Assembly (NCBI GenBank): GCA_913063405.1
Contig: CAJXZB010000027.1
Span: 1 to 44,770, forward strand
Length of the DNA stretch: 44,770 nucleotides
From: an uncultured Ulvibacter sp.
GTDB taxonomy: Bacteria; Bacteroidota; Bacteroidia; Flavobacteriales; Flavobacteriaceae
Direction of reading: 5' to 3'
Below the pieces are notes generated by a model that had not been told where the DNA came from, did no database searches, and saw only the letters and a program-made list of their open reading frames with translations. Of this stretch, positions 44,029-44,770 are shown in pieces. The number at the start of each line of letters is the position of its first letter. Position 1 is the first letter of the stretch. The position numbers and the translations under genes are program-made.

Positions 44029-44770
44029 ATGAAAAAACTACTTACATTCATATTCGTATTGTTGCCTTTATTAATAATAGGCCAGACCGATCCTACAGCT
44101 ACTGAGAATTATATTCTTCAAAAAGTTTATCAAGTTCCTGTAGCTGAAGCCCTTCCAAATACACCTGCAAATAATGATAAGAAAATTGAGTCCATTACTT
44201 ATTTTGATGGCCTTGGGCGCCCTAAGCAATCTGTTGCTATTAGAGCAGGTGGAAATAGAGAAGATTTAATTACTCCTGTTTATTATGATGATTTAGGCAG
44301 GCAACCTAAAAACTATTTACCCTATCCTGAGCTGAATAATGTTGGGGCCTATTCTGAAAATATACTGACTCCTCTTTTGGCTTATTATTATAATGGCTTC
44401 CCAGATGCTAGACATCCATATGATATCAATCCTTATTCTGAAAATCGTTTTGAAGCCTCTCCCTTAAATAGAGTAATGGAAACTGGGGCACCTGGGAAGG
44501 ATTGGGAAATAGACCCCAACGCAGATACAGATCACACAATAAAATTTGAATATCAGGCAAATACAAACAATGAAGTTCGTGATTTTTCTGTTTCATTTTC
44601 AGGGGGAGATACCGAAAACCCAGACATCGTTTACAATGATTATTTTGCACCCAATCAAATTTATAAAACGGTAACCAAAGATGAAAATTGGACTAGTGGA
44701 GATAATCACACCACCCAAGAGTTTAAAAATAAGTTAGGTAAAGTAATTCTTAAAAGAACCTTTAACGCAG
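44029..44770 (+). CDS. DUF6443-type RHS protein, N-terminal part (cut by window edge)
   Basis: The first 247 residues of a second exported protein start with a signal peptide (MKKLLTFIFVLLPLLIIGQ). The DUF6443 domain follows: ITYFDGLGRPKQSVAIRAGG, VYYDDLGRQPKNYLPYP, ENRFEASPLNRVMETGAPG. In other Bacteroidota this domain opens very long RHS-core proteins with variable C-terminal, often toxin-like, ends; that end is beyond the window here. The gene starts 14 bases after the SpvB-like gene, so they are almost surely co-transcribed. Confidence 0.88.
   Translation, partial: MKKLLTFIFVLLPLLIIGQTDPTATENYILQKVYQVPVAEALPNTPANNDKKIESITYFDGLGRPKQSVAIRAGGNREDLITPVYYDDLGRQPKNYLPYPELNNVGAYSENILTPLLAYYYNGFPDARHPYDINPYSENRFEASPLNRVMETGAPGKDWEIDPNADTDHTIKFEYQANTNNEVRDFSVSFSGGDTENPDIVYNDYFAPNQIYKTVTKDENWTSGDNHTTQEFKNKLGKVILKRTFNA

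Noticed and set aside
1..44770. CRISPR array or phage region
   Set aside because: I saw no regularly spaced repeats and no phage structural or integrase genes.
40688..44770. Type VI secretion RHS effector locus
   Set aside because: Both proteins have Sec signal peptides, and no VgrG, PAAR or T6SS chaperone gene is in view.

Overview
The window looks like chromosomal DNA of a marine-type member of the Flavobacteriaceae (Bacteroidota). Supporting signs are: low G+C; Bacteroidota-type -7 promoter elements (TAnnTTTG) before several genes; T9SS C-terminal sorting domains; menaquinone genes; BshB1; a formiminotransferase-cyclodeaminase; signal peptides ending in a Gln at the cleavage site; and a DUF6443-type RHS protein. 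I cannot name the genus from sequence alone.

Layout. 1-6.4 kb: the end of an IS1595-like transposase cut by the window edge abuts a broken dinB-like gene. A retinol-saturase-like oxidoreductase, an OmpA lipoprotein and a family 2 glycosyltransferase follow, then two broken genes (SRPBCC and DUF6503) and a small HsdR_N-like nuclease-domain protein. 6.5-14.1 kb: holA, a DoxX gene, and a plus-strand menaquinone run menA - (split UPF0173 hydrolase) - menC - CPBP protease - menE, followed by a heavily decayed M24 peptidase. 14.1-18 kb (minus strand): DoxX, an MFS transporter without a canonical start, a broken VOC gene, and an acyl-CoA carboxylase beta subunit. 18-22.1 kb: a reductase-MarR-pirin operon under a perfect 22-bp palindrome, then a small membrane protein and ettA. 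22.2-27.9 kb: a large T9SS propeller protein, an S9 peptidase, and a MarR-GNAT fusion with a tandem operator at its start codon. 27.9-31.9 kb: histidine catabolism genes hutI-hutG-ftcD. 32-37 kb: a trans-sulfuration enzyme, bshB1, tRNA-His, an M28 peptidase, a broken lipoprotein gene, and an MBL-rhodanese persulfide-dioxygenase-like protein. 37-40.6 kb: scars of two T9SS proteins, an unrecognised two-gene unit, a small secreted protein, and a mostly non-coding stretch. 40.7-44.8 kb: a pair of large exported SpvB/RHS-like proteins, the second cut by the window edge.

The most striking feature is decay. At least seven genes carry clear inactivating lesions (nonsense codons, frameshifts, a 17-bp tandem duplication, IS truncation), and there are two T9SS gene scars. 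They lie among intact housekeeping genes. Four of the nonsense codons sit where the families expect Trp, i.e. TGG to TGA/TAG, consistent with G:C to A:T mutation under relaxed selection. Intact genes that end normally in TAG and TGA argue against recoding.

Candidates for undescribed biology are: (1) the exported SpvB-like/RHS protein pair at the right end; (2) the overlapping unknown pair at 37.9-39.5 kb; (3) two compact MarR-type control regions, where the operator overlaps the promoter or fills the whole 5' leader; and (4) the UPF0173 gene, split by a duplication that happens to create an ATGA stop-start overlap.
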